This document shows, piece after piece, positions 36,264 to 43,984 of a DNA stretch of 64,000 nt. Under the pieces are notes generated by a model that saw only the letters and a list, made by a program, of their open reading frames with translations, was not told the DNA's origin and made no database searches. Source of the DNA: Bradyrhizobium aeschynomenes (GTDB taxonomy: Bacteria; Pseudomonadota; Alphaproteobacteria; Rhizobiales; Xanthobacteraceae); NCBI RefSeq assembly GCF_013178945.1, contig NZ_JABFDM010000007.1:248001-312000 (forward strand), in the 5' to 3' direction. Position 1 is the first letter of the stretch. Every line of letters starts with the position of its first letter. Made by a program: the position numbers and the translations under genes.

Positions 36264-37277
36264 ATGAAATATCGGGAAATTCGTGACATTGCCGTTTCCG
36301 AGATCGGGTTGGGCTGCTCGGGGTTTTGGGGAAACAGGCGGTTCGACGAGCGTCAAGCGATCGAAATCGTGCATGAGGCCTTCGAGCTCGGCATCAACCA
36401 TTTTGATACGGGACATAATTATTGCGACTACAATGCCGAGCCGCGTCTTGGTCGAGCCTTGTCTGAAATCCTGCGGCGTACGGACCGCTCGAAGATCGTC
36501 GTATCCACCAAGGCAGGCACGCTGCGCCGCAAGCCTCTGCTGTCGCTCCGGGATGTAAAAACCCAGGATCACAGCCCGGACTATATTGAACAAGCGTGCG
36601 CCAAGAGCATCCAGAACCTTGGCGTGGACTATATCGATATCTTCTACCTCCACAGCTTCCCGCCAGCCTCCTTGACGGACGAATTGCTGACAAGACTGCA
36701 AGGGATGCGTCAGCGCGGCATGTTCCGTCTTCTGGGAATCAATACGCATTCCGAGGCGAACATGAGATATATTGCCGATCTTGACGGCGTCTTCGATGTT
36801 GCCCTCATCGATCTGAACGTAGCCCAGCTCGATCGGCTGCCAGTCGTCGACTATCTTCACAGGGCGGGCGTTGCCGTCATCGCCGGCACCGTTCTGGCCC
36901 AGGGCCATCTCATCGGAGGGAAGATCGGCCGCCCCCGCACCCAGGCCGATCTCTGGTATTTGGCGCGTTCTCTTCTGAACAGAGATGCGCGCCGCCTTGC
37001 GGAGGTGGCGAGGGACGTCCGGCCCGCACTCGCCGGCATTGAAGGAATGTCAGCGTCCCAAGCTGCCATGTCATATGTCTTGGGCCTGAGACAGGTGTCA
37101 TCCTGCATCTTTGGCACGACAAGGCTGGCCAACCTCCGCCAGATCGCGGCCGCACCCGACAAACAGCTATCCGGAGAGGACGCGAGACGGATACTTTCGG
37201 CGTTCCTGAAGCAGGGAGCGTCCATGAGTGCCCAATCCAGCATACCAGGATCCTTGGTGAAGGACCGGGCGCAGTGA
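36264..37277 (+). CDS. Aldo-keto reductase
   Basis: 337 residues, NAD(P)H-dependent TIM-barrel reductase. The catalytic tetrad is present: D48 and Y53 in HFDTGHNYCDYN, the lysine in IVVSTKAG and the histidine in FYLHSFP. It would reduce an aldehyde or ketone. The ATG at 36264 begins the family-like MKYREIRD; an ATG at 36243 would add seven residues (MDCCCRV). It converges on the luxI-type gene and might modify a quorum-related metabolite, but nothing shows this. Confidence 0.85.
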   Translation: MKYREIRDIAVSEIGLGCSGFWGNRRFDERQAIEIVHEAFELGINHFDTGHNYCDYNAEPRLGRALSEILRRTDRSKIVVSTKAGTLRRKPLLSLRDVKTQDHSPDYIEQACAKSIQNLGVDYIDIFYLHSFPPASLTDELLTRLQGMRQRGMFRLLGINTHSEANMRYIADLDGVFDVALIDLNVAQLDRLPVVDYLHRAGVAVIAGTVLAQGHLIGGKIGRPRTQADLWYLARSLLNRDARRLAEVARDVRPALAGIEGMSASQAAMSYVLGLRQVSSCIFGTTRLANLRQIAAAPDKQLSGEDARRILSAFLKQGASMSAQSSIPGSLVKDRAQ

Positions 37278-37408
37278 TGGCCACCGGCCACGGTGATGCT
37301 GCTTCTCCTTCAGAAATGATCAAACGAGCTCAGGCCTGAAGTCTGATGCAAGCGCTGCAAGCTTGCGGATCCCGCGGCAGCAAGACGGCCGAAGGTTCCG
37401 GATCGCGC

Positions 37409-38131
37409 TCATTCGGCCTCCACGAGCCCTTCAGGCTGCGAGCTGCGCGGCAGTCCATCCACAGGCTCCGATGGAGCGTCCTCAGCCAGGCGCGGGGACA
37501 GTGCGGATGGGATCGGCTTGACAGAGGAGGGGCTCTCATCCAGTACCTTCGGAATCCCGGTATGCTGGCGAACCAATTCCAGCACCGCTGACGATACCCC
37601 GATATAGGCTGCCCCAATGTCATGCCCTTGCAATGGCAGCGTGACCCCAATTGGCCTTACAGGGCAGCCATGGGCGGCGATGACATTCTTGAAGATCCAG
37701 CTGGGCATGACGCCCAGATAGGACGAGATGCCGTTTGCGAGGCCGAATTCCTGACAGGCCTGGATGAGCTGGCCGATCACTCGGCGCCGCCCGCCCGCGC
37801 TCAGCGCGCGATCGCAGCCGAATCGCGATGCTTCCCAGACCTCGTCTGAATGCGGCAGCGAGCCTTCAACCAGGTCGGGCCACAACGACTTGACCATGTA
37901 GGGGCGCGTGGTCGGAATCAGCCGGGCAGTTCCCAGCGCCTGATCGTGCTCGTCTACCACCAGAATGTAGGTGGCTGCCGGCGTGTCGAACTCATCATAT
38001 TCCATGCACCGATAATGAGGCACGGACCACCCCTGGCGCTCGACGAACATCCTGTACCGCAGGCGATGGTGCGAAATCCACGCCTCACCATGCCTATGGA
38101 TGTTGTCCCACCTGATTGAAAGGGTACGCAT
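37409..38131 (-). CDS. LuxI-type acyl-homoserine-lactone synthase
   Basis: 240 residues. It makes an acyl-homoserine lactone from S-adenosylmethionine and an acyl-ACP or acyl-CoA. All LuxI-family invariant residues are in place: R25, F29 and W35 (RYRMFVERQGW), D46 and D49 (EYDEFD), R70 (GTARLIPT), and E100 and R103 (WEASRFG). The C-terminal tail after about residue 195 is rich in Pro and Ser and longer than usual. GGAAG six bases upstream fixes ATG 38131. The sequence does not resemble RpaI, as I remember it, closely enough to predict an aryl signal, so the acyl group is unknown. The cognate receptor gene is divergent at 38827. Confidence 0.92.
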   Translation of the reverse strand: MRTLSIRWDNIHRHGEAWISHHRLRYRMFVERQGWSVPHYRCMEYDEFDTPAATYILVVDEHDQALGTARLIPTTRPYMVKSLWPDLVEGSLPHSDEVWEASRFGCDRALSAGGRRRVIGQLIQACQEFGLANGISSYLGVMPSWIFKNVIAAHGCPVRPIGVTLPLQGHDIGAAYIGVSSAVLELVRQHTGIPKVLDESPSSVKPIPSALSPRLAEDAPSEPVDGLPRSSQPEGLVEAE

Positions 38132-38137
38132 GAGCAT

Positions 38138-38644
38138 CTTCCAACAAGCCGCCTGACAGGAAGACGGCAGACTAATGGGCTCGTCGCCGGCCAGGGAGCT
38201 ACCCAGTCGAGTAGCTGCTGTACTCGCCCGGCGGCTGCTGTAGCGCTGCCTTCTCAGGCGACGGCATCTGTTAAACCGCGCCCCAATATCACCTACAATT
38301 AGACGCAATTCTGAGTTGCAATCGGGTGGAATTCTTGGCTTTTGCAGGGCTCACCCTTGGCCGGATGAACGGCAGCGGGGATCGCCGCAAAGCCTGAGTT
38401 GCAGATGCTGCGTGCGGGAAAAGCCCTCCGGCAGGCATGTTCCGCACGTCATGAATGCCAGTTTCGTTTGGATGCAAGGGATGCCCATTGGTGCTTATCC
38501 CGCTGGCCTTTTTGCTGCGTGATCGAGCCAGCCGAGGCGGCAAGATCGCCAGGTCGCCGATCCTGCAGGATGGCAATGCACATGACATCACGGCTTTCAC
38601 AAGCAGAAGCGCATATGATCGTCAATTGCACGATGGAGTGTATG
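38138..38644. other. luxI-luxR divergent intergenic region
   Basis: About 500 bases that should contain the promoters of the synthase (minus strand) and of the small ORF/receptor (plus strand). I could not find a clean 18-20 bp lux box. A weak dyad GCAA-N7-TTGC lies at about 38303-38317. No other gene is convincing. Confidence 0.4.
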
Positions 38645-38824
38645 ATGATACAGTCTACCTCAGGTTGGGTTGAGGTTTGGACAAGCAAGCGCCTGCTTCT
38701 CGCCTTGATCGAGGCCGACGAGGGGGCAACAACGGACCGTCGGCGATCGGGACGTCGAGACGGATTCGGTTTTTACGATCACATCTGGGCAGAAGTTCGC
38801 GCAGCTTTGTCTGCCGTGAGGTAG
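38645..38824 (+). CDS. Possible small ORF in front of luxR
   Basis: 59 codons: MIQSTSGWVEVWTSKRLLLA, then LIEADEGATTDRRRSGRRDG and FGFYDHIWAEVRAALSAVR. GGAG lies six bases before the ATG, and the stop is two bases from the luxR start codon, so translation could be coupled. No family is recognised. It may be a small regulatory protein, a leader or just a chance frame. Confidence 0.4.
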   Translation: MIQSTSGWVEVWTSKRLLLALIEADEGATTDRRRSGRRDGFGFYDHIWAEVRAALSAVR

Positions 38825-38826
38825 CA

Positions 38827-39606
38827 ATGGACCTCTTCAGCTTCATCGATTGTGCAAACCGCACGCAGTCGCTGTCCGACCTGTTCGATCTTCTTGTCGG
38901 TTCTGCAGCCGATCAAGGATTCGGCGAGGTGGCTTATGGCGCCTTGAACTATGAAGAGACGGTACGGCTGCCGGAGCATCCGATGCCGGCCATCGCTCTC
39001 AACTTTCCGCTCGATTGGCGCAAGCACTATTTCGAGCGCAAGTACTACAACATCGACCCGGTCGTCAGGCGAACGGCGTCTCACACCAGGCCATTCATGT
39101 GGGATCAGTTGCTCAAGCAGAAGCGGCTCCAGGCCGGTGAGCGATTGGTCATCAACGAGAGCCGCGAAGCAGGTCTCAAGCACGGGGTGAGCGTGCCGTT
39201 GTTTGGGCCGTCAGGACGCATCGCCGTGCTTTCATTTGCATCCCGCTTCAATGACGCTGATCCTGTTCGCCAGATCAGGCATCTTCACGCCTTGGCGTGT
39301 CAGTTCCATGTCGCCTTTGGCGAGCTTTCCCGTCCAGCGTTGGACAACAGGGCAATCACGCTTTCGCAGCGCGAACGCGAATGCCTGAGGTGGACCGCAG
39401 AGGGCAAGACCTCCTGGGATATCGGGATCATTCTCAAAATCAGCGAGAACACGATTAACTTTCATATCAAGAAAGTCATGAGAAAGCTCGACACGACCAG
39501 CCGGACGGTCGCCGTCGTAAAAGCGATCAGGCTTGGATTGATCGAAATCCCGGGCTTATCAAACTCGTCCCTTCCGGCGGAGACCGACGTCGCCGACCAG
39601 AGCTGA
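38827..39606 (+). CDS. LuxR-type quorum-sensing receptor/regulator
   Basis: 259 residues. The autoinducer-binding domain (about 1-165) has the conserved set W64, Y68, D77, P78, W92 and G120, spaced as in TraR (W57, Y61, D70, P71, W85, G113). The C-terminal LuxR HTH is LSQRERECLRWTAEGKTSWDIGIIL followed by ISENTINFHIKKVMRKLD. It would bind the lactone made by the divergent synthase and regulate promoters here or elsewhere. GAGGT six bases upstream sets ATG 38827; a longer frame to 38677 lacks homology. Confidence 0.93.
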   Translation: MDLFSFIDCANRTQSLSDLFDLLVGSAADQGFGEVAYGALNYEETVRLPEHPMPAIALNFPLDWRKHYFERKYYNIDPVVRRTASHTRPFMWDQLLKQKRLQAGERLVINESREAGLKHGVSVPLFGPSGRIAVLSFASRFNDADPVRQIRHLHALACQFHVAFGELSRPALDNRAITLSQRERECLRWTAEGKTSWDIGIILKISENTINFHIKKVMRKLDTTSRTVAVVKAIRLGLIEIPGLSNSSLPAETDVADQS

Positions 39607-39977
39607 CTCCGCGCGCCTCCTGTCTGATTGGTGACAGAACGAGGCTTCGGCGCGGCTGTCGGCAGACGCCTCCCTGTGCGGGTCCGTTCCTGCCCGATTC
39701 CAGACCAATGCGGTGATTGGACGTAACGGGCGGACCGTCCGCCGCGCCGTGCTTGCCGCCGCGCCCGCTCCGCGTGTCCACCTGCCCCGGACCTGGCGCC
39801 TGGCGGCTGACCGTTCGCTATCTAGGTTGGTAGCTGCACAAAGAAGCAGGCGTGATCTACCAATGAGGAAATCGAGCCGCAAGAGCCTGACCGGCGAGCG
39901 GCGAGATCAATCGGCCAAGCTAATCGTATGCACATGAATACAAGTCGGTCACCTCCGGCGAACGAGGAAACGATATC
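39607..39977. promoter_or_regulatory. Upstream region of the alpha-oxoamine synthase gene with a dyad
   Basis: No gene in 371 bases. At 39729-39743 GGCGGAC and GTCCGCC form a perfect 7+7 inverted repeat around one base. It could be a regulator site, perhaps for the LuxR protein encoded directly upstream, or a transcription terminator for luxR without a T-run. Confidence 0.35.
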
Positions 39978-41261
39978 ATGCAACACGCGATGGATCTCTC
40001 TGGCAATGCTCGTCCGGTAGGACGCTTTCGCAACACCGCCTATGTGATCAACGAGAGTAGATCGCATTTCGATGCGGCACATGACGCCGGACTCATGGCC
40101 GTCTACGGGCGTTCGCTGCGCGGCCGCGCCGTTGCGCTCGGCGTCGGCGATCTCAAGAGCAGGCCGCACGCGATCGATTTCGTCCGATGCTCATATCTCG
40201 GCCTCGACAATCATCCGGTGATCGTCTCCGGCGCCATTGACGCAATAGAAGCGCACCGTTCCGTGCACTGGTCGTGCGCTCGCACGCGCCTCAACTTCGA
40301 CCTGCTCTCGGAATTGGAAGCCACGCTGTCGGAGATGTTTTCGGCTCGGGTGATCGCATTCTCGACCGTGATGCTGGCCAATCTCGGTGCCATGCCGATC
40401 CTGGCTTCCGGCCTTCTGACAGGCGGCGTCAAGCCGGTCGTGGCCTTCGATCGCCTTGCCCATATCTCTCTCGCCTATCACAAGCCGGTGGTCGCCGACG
40501 AGACCCGGGTCGAAACCATTCCCCACAACGACATTGCCGCGCTGGAGAAGCTCTGCCGCGAAGAGCCGGTGGTCGCCTATGTCTGTGACGGCGTCTACTC
40601 GATGGGCGGACACGCGCCGATCCCGGAACTGCTGAGGCTCCAGCAGCAATATGGACTGTTCCTCTATATCGACGACGCGCATGGCGTGTCGCTGTTCGGG
40701 GATCAGGGCCAAGGGTTCGCACGTTCGCAGTTCGGCAGCGACATCGGTGATCGCACCATCATTGCGGCCTCCCTCGGCAAGGGTTTCGGTGCATCCGGAG
40801 GCGTTCTGATGCTGGGGACGGCAGAGCAGGAGGCGCTGTTCCGCCGCTACGCTCTTCCGCATGCATTCTCGGCGGCTGCGAATCTCGCGGCGGTCGGGGC
40901 AGCTCTCGGCTCGTGCAGAATCCACCGCTCGGCGGAGCTTGGACAGCGACAGCGTCGACTGGCCCAGCGCATCGGTCTTTTCGACCGGCGCATTCCGACG
41001 GCCGATAGCGGCAATTCGCTGCCGATCCGCATGATCACGGTCGGCTCGGAAACGGCTGCCATCGCCCTGGCGCGTGAACTGCTCGATGCGGGCTTCTACA
41101 CCTCGGTCACCTTCTTTCCGACGGTTGCCCAAGGCAAGGCCGGCGTCAGGGTTTGTCTGACGGCCGACCACGACGTCGAAGACATCGAGCGGCTGTGCGC
41201 CTGCATTCTGGGCAAGTCCGCGGGGTTGCGTCAGCCGGAAGCAATGGCCGCGTCAGCCTGA
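39978..41261 (+). CDS. Alpha-oxoamine synthase family PLP enzyme (KBL/BioF/CqsA type)
   Basis: 427 residues, fold-type I PLP enzyme which condenses an amino acid or aminoacyl unit with an acyl-CoA to an alpha-aminoketone. The family blocks are CSYLGLDNHP, SELEATLSEMF, FDRLAHISLAYHKP, CDGVYSMGGHAPI, LYIDDAHGVSLFG and the Schiff-base lysine K268 (ASLGKGFGASGG). The usual glycine-rich substrate block is replaced by WSCARTRLNFD, so it is not a standard KBL or BioF, and no biotin or threonine genes are near. It follows luxR by 371 bases and precedes GntR, cyclase and SDR genes. CqsA/LqsA, which make hydroxyketone signals, belong to the same family. Confidence 0.8.
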   Translation: MQHAMDLSGNARPVGRFRNTAYVINESRSHFDAAHDAGLMAVYGRSLRGRAVALGVGDLKSRPHAIDFVRCSYLGLDNHPVIVSGAIDAIEAHRSVHWSCARTRLNFDLLSELEATLSEMFSARVIAFSTVMLANLGAMPILASGLLTGGVKPVVAFDRLAHISLAYHKPVVADETRVETIPHNDIAALEKLCREEPVVAYVCDGVYSMGGHAPIPELLRLQQQYGLFLYIDDAHGVSLFGDQGQGFARSQFGSDIGDRTIIAASLGKGFGASGGVLMLGTAEQEALFRRYALPHAFSAAANLAAVGAALGSCRIHRSAELGQRQRRLAQRIGLFDRRIPTADSGNSLPIRMITVGSETAAIALARELLDAGFYTSVTFFPTVAQGKAGVRVCLTADHDVEDIERLCACILGKSAGLRQPEAMAASA

Positions 41262-41318
41262 TCACCAGGAGCCAGACGCTCAAGTTCAGAGCCTGCGGTT
41301 GGCCGGTGGAGACTGTGA

Positions 41319-42176
41319 ATGATAAGACGAGATGGTGATGAAGTGAACGCGAGCGCCGAGAGCGCTCGCTACGGCAGGACGGCTCGGCTGCTACTTGCGT
41401 CCGGCCAACATCAGCCGGCTGTGCGCCAGACGATGGCGCAAGGCGCGCGCATTCCTGCCCCTTCACTGGCCGAGGGCACATTCACGCGGCTTCGCCACAT
41501 GCTTATCGTGGGTGAGGTCCGCCCGGGTCAGCAGATGACGTTGGGCGTGCTGGCACGTCTGCTCGGAACGAGCCCGACTCCTGTGAGGGACGCTCTGTCC
41601 CGCCTTGCGGCCGCAGATGCCCTGCAACAGAGCCGCGAGTTCGGTGTCATCGTGCCGACCCTCGGAGCTGCCGAGCTGGAAGAACTCCACCGGCTCCGAA
41701 TCGCCGTCGAACGGCTGGCTTTTGCGAATGCTGCGGAGATGCACCGCAAAGCCGATTGGCGCGCCTTCAAGCTGCTCCACACCGATGTCTGCAGGGCAGC
41801 CGAGACAGCTCGGGCGGTGCAGTTTGCGTCCGCGGTCTGGGCGTTGCGCGGAGCGCTTCTCGGCCTATCCGAACCGAGCGTCCTGTCGATGTTCGTCGAC
41901 AGAATCTGGTGCCGATTTGGACCGACCTTTACCCAGAAGGCTGAGAATCCTGACACGCGACGGGAAATAACGATGCGTCTCGGCGACATCGTTGAAGCGA
42001 TCGGCCAACGTGATCCGTCGAAAGCGGAGCGGGCTGTGATTGCCGAGATCGACGGCCGCGGCGTCTATCGCAATCTCGACGTGAATCAAGATCTGCCGGC
42101 GCCACCTCTCGTTCCAAACGCGGCGTCGGGCTCTGTAGCTGCGGGCCATATTCAATCGGGGGCCCATCATGTTTAA
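41319..42176 (+). CDS. GntR-family (FCD-type) transcriptional regulator
   Basis: 285 residues. The winged HTH (FTRLRHMLIVGEVRPGQQMTLGVLARLLGTSPTPVRDALSRLAAADAL) is at about residues 52-98, after a 45-residue N-terminal extension. The C-terminal helical FCD domain binds a small carboxylate-type ligand and begins LEELHRLRIAVERLAF. Its stop overlaps the cyclase start by eight bases, so it is coupled to that gene. The N-terminal extension may be partly untranslated if an internal ATG at about 41433 (MAQGARIPAP) is used. Confidence 0.85.
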   Translation: MIRRDGDEVNASAESARYGRTARLLLASGQHQPAVRQTMAQGARIPAPSLAEGTFTRLRHMLIVGEVRPGQQMTLGVLARLLGTSPTPVRDALSRLAAADALQQSREFGVIVPTLGAAELEELHRLRIAVERLAFANAAEMHRKADWRAFKLLHTDVCRAAETARAVQFASAVWALRGALLGLSEPSVLSMFVDRIWCRFGPTFTQKAENPDTRREITMRLGDIVEAIGQRDPSKAERAVIAEIDGRGVYRNLDVNQDLPAPPLVPNAASGSVAAGHIQSGAHHV

Positions 42177-43197
42177 GCGTTGGCAACGACGGCCGATCGG
42201 CTCGAACTGGGGAGATTTCGGTGATGATGACGAGCTTGGCCGGCTGAACTACCTGACCCCGGAGGTCCGCAGGCGGGCGGCACGGTACGTCCAGGAGGGC
42301 CTGACATTCTGTCTCAGCCTTCCTCTCAACCTGCCGGGGGGGACCGTGATCCACCGTCTCCGACATCCACCCAGGCTTTCGGCTCTTGCCCGCGGCGAAG
42401 ACGGCACGCTGAACTACAACTATCCACTTGCCATCGAGCAGCCAGGGGCGACCGATATCGTGAGCGACGACGTGGTCACGCTTGCGACACAGTATTCAAC
42501 CCATTGGGATACGTTCGCCCACGTTGGGCAGAGCTTCGATGCCGATGACGACGGCGTCCCCGAGCCGCTTTATTATAACGGCTGGCGCGCAGGGCGTGAC
42601 GTTGCCGCGCCCGATCCCGAGACAGGAGCGGCGCGAACGTTTCGACTCGGTGTCGACACCATGGCGCGCGCCTGTATTCAGGGACGGGGTGTTCTCATCG
42701 ATTTGCGACATCACCTCGGGCCCGATCGGCACCTGGTTGGCTACGACGATCTGATGCGGATCATCGAAGCAGACCGGGTAGAGGTCCAACGGGGCGACCT
42801 GGTCTGCTTCTATTCGGGCTTCGGGGATCGCGTCCTCGCAGCTTCGGGCGCTCTCGATCCTGCCGATGCGCATCCCGCCCGTTGTGCGGAGCTGGATGGG
42901 CGTGACCGGAAGCTGCTGGGCTGGATCGATGACAGTGGCTTGTCGGCGCTGATCTCGGACAACATTGGCGTCGAAGCCCTGCCGGCGCGCCCTGCTGATC
43001 ACGACCGCCGCGCGACGCTGCCGCTCCACGAATTCTGCCTGTTCAAGGCCGGAATCGCACTCGGCGAGCTCTGGTACCTGTCCGAGCTTGCCGCGTGGTT
43101 GAGAAGTCACGAGCGAAACTGTTTTCTTCTGACCGCTCCGCCGTTGCGATTGCCTGGTGCGGTCGGATCTCCGGTCACGCCAGTCGCGACGGTCTGA
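42169..43197 (+). CDS. Cyclase-family (kynurenine-formamidase-like) hydrolase
   Basis: 342 residues, cyclase/KynB superfamily of Mn/Zn-dependent amidohydrolases. The metal motif is STHWDTFAHVG, a variant of HxGTHxDxPxH. RGVLIDLRHHLG, DLVCFYSGFGDR and LPLHEFCLFKAGIALGELWYL are further family blocks. Long members of this group (about 330-350 residues) act on unknown cyclic amides or esters. Ribosome start lies in the end of the GntR gene, and the SDR gene begins two bases after its stop. It may open a lactam, lactone or formamide ring. Confidence 0.82.
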   Translation: MFKRWQRRPIGSNWGDFGDDDELGRLNYLTPEVRRRAARYVQEGLTFCLSLPLNLPGGTVIHRLRHPPRLSALARGEDGTLNYNYPLAIEQPGATDIVSDDVVTLATQYSTHWDTFAHVGQSFDADDDGVPEPLYYNGWRAGRDVAAPDPETGAARTFRLGVDTMARACIQGRGVLIDLRHHLGPDRHLVGYDDLMRIIEADRVEVQRGDLVCFYSGFGDRVLAASGALDPADAHPARCAELDGRDRKLLGWIDDSGLSALISDNIGVEALPARPADHDRRATLPLHEFCLFKAGIALGELWYLSELAAWLRSHERNCFLLTAPPLRLPGAVGSPVTPVATV

Positions 43198-43199
43198 TC

Positions 43200-43976
43200 A
43201 TGTCGGAAGCGCAGGGTACATCCAGAGTGGCTCTGGTGACAGGGGGGGCCGGTGGTATCGGTCTTGCCATTGTGCGCCGTCTTGTTGAAGAGGGTTTCCG
43301 GGTGGCGTTCGTGGCCAGACAGCAGGACCACGTCGCCCGAGCTCTCGATCATCTCGGTTACGATCAAGCTAGGCTGATGGCCGAAGCAATCGATGTGACC
43401 TGTCCTGAGAAGATGGCAGCGTTCGTCGAACGGCTGCGCCGGCGCTGGGATGACGTGGCCGTGCTGGTGAACAATGCCGGCATCTCACCCAAGCGCAGCG
43501 ATCCGGAGTCGCCGTGGGTGACGCAGACGACATCAGAGGAATGGCAGCACGTCCTTGCCGTCAATCTGAACGCACCCTTCATGCTGACCCGCCTGGTCGC
43601 GCCGGCGATGATACGGAGGCGTGCGGGACGGATCGTCAACATCGGCTCGCTTGCGGGACGCGCCATCCCCCAAATAGCTGGCCCGCACTACGCGGCTTCA
43701 AAGGCAGGTCTTGTCGGTCTCACCCGTGCCGCAGCCCGCGACCTGGCTCCGTTTGGCATCACCGTCAACTGCGTGGCCCCTGGCCGGATCCTGAGCGACA
43801 TGACGGGGCCTGCCGACAGCGAGGTCAACCGTGCTGCGCTCAGCCGGATCCCGCTTGGGCGCTTTGGAACGGCCGACGAGGTTGCGGGACTCGTCGGCTT
43901 TCTCGTCAGCTCACCGGCCGCGGCCTTCCTGACCGGGGCAACACTCGATGTCACCGGTGGTGAATTCGCCGCCTGA
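43200..43976 (+). CDS. SDR-family oxidoreductase
   Basis: 258 residues, classical SDR. The cofactor motif is TGGAGGIG, followed by the structural NNAGIS, the catalytic tyrosine and lysine in YAASK, and the closing LDVTGGEF. ATG 43200 lies two bases after the cyclase stop, so it is the last gene of the GntR-cyclase-SDR operon; a longer frame to 43095 overlaps the cyclase. The substrate is unknown. It faces the TPP-enzyme gene, whose stop is eight bases away. Confidence 0.88.
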   Translation: MSEAQGTSRVALVTGGAGGIGLAIVRRLVEEGFRVAFVARQQDHVARALDHLGYDQARLMAEAIDVTCPEKMAAFVERLRRRWDDVAVLVNNAGISPKRSDPESPWVTQTTSEEWQHVLAVNLNAPFMLTRLVAPAMIRRRAGRIVNIGSLAGRAIPQIAGPHYAASKAGLVGLTRAAARDLAPFGITVNCVAPGRILSDMTGPADSEVNRAALSRIPLGRFGTADEVAGLVGFLVSSPAAAFLTGATLDVTGGEFAA

Positions 43977-43984
43977 CCCGACGA

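Noticed and set aside
37409..38131. Assignment of the synthase as an aryl- or branched-chain-acyl lactone maker (RpaI, BraI or BjaI)
   Set aside because: The catalytic residues are general to LuxI proteins, and the rest does not resemble RpaI well enough from memory to name the acyl group.
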